Assembly (NCBI GenBank): GCA_947471695.1
Contig: CANIWY010000052.1
Span: 1-7,139, forward strand
From: Nitrosomonadaceae bacterium
GTDB taxonomy: Bacteria; Pseudomonadota; Gammaproteobacteria; Burkholderiales; Nitrosomonadaceae
DNA length: 7,139 bases
Reading direction: 5' to 3'
The notes beneath the pieces are model-generated. The model did no database searches, was not told where the DNA came from, and saw only the letters and a list, made by a program, of their open reading frames with translations. The position numbers were made by a program, and so were the translations under genes. Below, one piece after another: positions 6,126-7,139 of the stretch; position 1 is the first letter of the stretch; the number at the start of each line of letters is the position of its first letter.

Positions 6126-7139
6126 ATGACCTCAATCATTTCCCTCTCCTCCGTCCTCGGCTCACAGGCCCCTCGCCTAACGGCTCTCCCGCCACTGAGT
6201 CTCTATATTCATCTGCCATGGTGCGTTAAAAAGTGTCCCTATTGCGATTTCAATTCACATGAACCCCACAATGGCAATATCCCAGAGGATGACTATGTCG
6301 CAGCGCTGATCCGTGACTTAGAAAATGCATTGCCACAAATCTGGGGGCGCAAGATCGTCAGTATATTTTTTGGGGGGGGGACGCCCAGCCTCTTCAGCGC
6401 CCGCTCGATTGATACAATCTTAACCGCAGCACGCACCCTACTTCCGATGGAGCATCTGCCCGAGATCACGCTCGAAGCCAATCCTGGCACAGTTGAGGCT
6501 AAAAAGTTTTCTGACTTTCGTTCTGCAGGGATCAACCGCCTCTCGCTCGGCATTCAAAGCTTCAACTCCCGGCACCTAAAAGCACTAGGCCGTATTCATG
6601 ACGGCGATGAATCACATCATGCGGTGGAGATCGCCCAAAGAAATTTTGACAACGTGAATCTCGATCTGATGTATGCCCTGCCTGAACAGACGCTGACGGA
6701 ATCCCTTGAGGATATCCAGCATGCGTGCACTCTGGGGGTGTCACATATTTCCGCCTACCACCTCACGCTGGAGCCCAATACCCTATTCCATCGTTATCCA
6801 CCATCATTACCTGATGATGATCTGGCGGCAGAGATGCAGATAATGATCGAACAGACCTTAGCGAGCAGGGGGTACACCAATTACGAGACATCAGCATTCT
6901 CTCAACCGGCGCTCGAGTCACGCCACAATCTGAATTACTGGCTGTTCGGTGATTATCTTGGTATCGGTGCAGGCGCCCATAGCAAAATCAGTTTTTCTGA
7001 AAAAATCGTTCGTCAGATGCGTTACAAGCAGCCCAAAGAATATCTTGCCCAGTCGGCATTGGATACCCCGCTACAAGATCAACACGAAGTGGGGAGAGAT
7101 GAGCGTGGCTTCGAGTTCATGATGAACGCGCTGCGCCTC
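6126..7139 (+). CDS. hemW: HemW, radical SAM haem-related protein (HemN-like), 3' end cut by window
   Basis: The frame opens at ATG 6126 and runs to the window edge with 338 codons and no stop; E. coli HemW has 378 residues, so a few dozen are probably missing. HemW is related to oxygen-independent coproporphyrinogen oxidase but acts, as far as known, as a haem-binding protein that delivers haem to respiratory enzymes. After LSLYIHLPW come the radical-SAM cysteines Cys33, Cys37 and Cys40 (CVKKCPYCDF). A Phe follows where HemN has a fourth Cys, which points to HemW. Then come FFGGGTPS (81-88), LEANPGTVEA (116-125), INRLSLGIQSF (136-146), NLDLMYALPEQT (178-189) and the HNLNYW motif (267-272) ahead of FGDYLGIGAGAHS. 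The first 22 or so residues extend beyond the E. coli start. No Shine-Dalgarno is visible. GGGTP is encoded within a T6G9 run. It is the third gene of the rph-rdgB-hemW block. Confidence 0.95.
   Translation, partial: MTSIISLSSVLGSQAPRLTALPPLSLYIHLPWCVKKCPYCDFNSHEPHNGNIPEDDYVAALIRDLENALPQIWGRKIVSIFFGGGTPSLFSARSIDTILTAARTLLPMEHLPEITLEANPGTVEAKKFSDFRSAGINRLSLGIQSFNSRHLKALGRIHDGDESHHAVEIAQRNFDNVNLDLMYALPEQTLTESLEDIQHACTLGVSHISAYHLTLEPNTLFHRYPPSLPDDDLAAEMQIMIEQTLASRGYTNYETSAFSQPALESRHNLNYWLFGDYLGIGAGAHSKISFSEKIVRQMRYKQPKEYLAQSALDTPLQDQHEVGRDERGFEFMMNALRL

Overview
This window is ordinary chromosomal core sequence from a proteobacterium, most likely a betaproteobacterium of moderate GC content (about half GC by eye). 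The best taxonomic hint is the short omega subunit, whose N-terminus (MARITVDDCL, then IPNRFE) is the betaproteobacterial form. The gene order yicC-gmk-rpoZ-spoT, with rph-rdgB-hemW close by, points the same way. The GC level would fit Nitrosomonadales, but that is a guess. I see no mobile element, CRISPR array, tRNA or rRNA, and no unknown multi-gene system.

Layout. Positions 1-354 (+) hold the last 117 codons of metH, the cobalamin-dependent methionine synthase. It converges on the minus-strand block with only 8 bp between the two stop codons. The minus-strand block, read right to left, is yicC (4615-3734, RNase-like stress protein), gmk (3597-2980, guanylate kinase), rpoZ (2853-2647, RNA polymerase omega) and spoT (2507-363, bifunctional (p)ppGpp synthetase/hydrolase). 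Spacers of 126-139 bp separate these genes, and a good sigma70-type promoter candidate lies in front of rpoZ. A 132 bp divergent spacer (4616-4747) leads to the plus-strand block: rph (4748-5467, RNase PH), rdgB (5482-6078, XTP/dITP pyrophosphatase) and hemW (6126 to the window edge, radical-SAM HemN-like protein).

Functional logic. The minus-strand block gathers guanine-nucleotide signalling: Gmk makes GDP from GMP, omega forms part of a ppGpp-binding site on RNA polymerase, and SpoT makes and destroys (p)ppGpp. The plus-strand block gathers nucleotide and RNA housekeeping (tRNA 3' trimming, cleansing of deaminated NTPs) with a haem-related protein. This linkage is known in proteobacteria.

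Points worth a second look are small-scale: a Cys in place of a conserved tRNA-binding Arg in RNase PH (residue 68); an in-frame T6G9 homopolymer encoding the FFGGGTP motif of HemW; a possible 15-codon leader ORF with competing hairpins in front of spoT; a perfect 8 bp inverted repeat across the rdgB-hemW junction; and non-ATG start questions for gmk and yicC.
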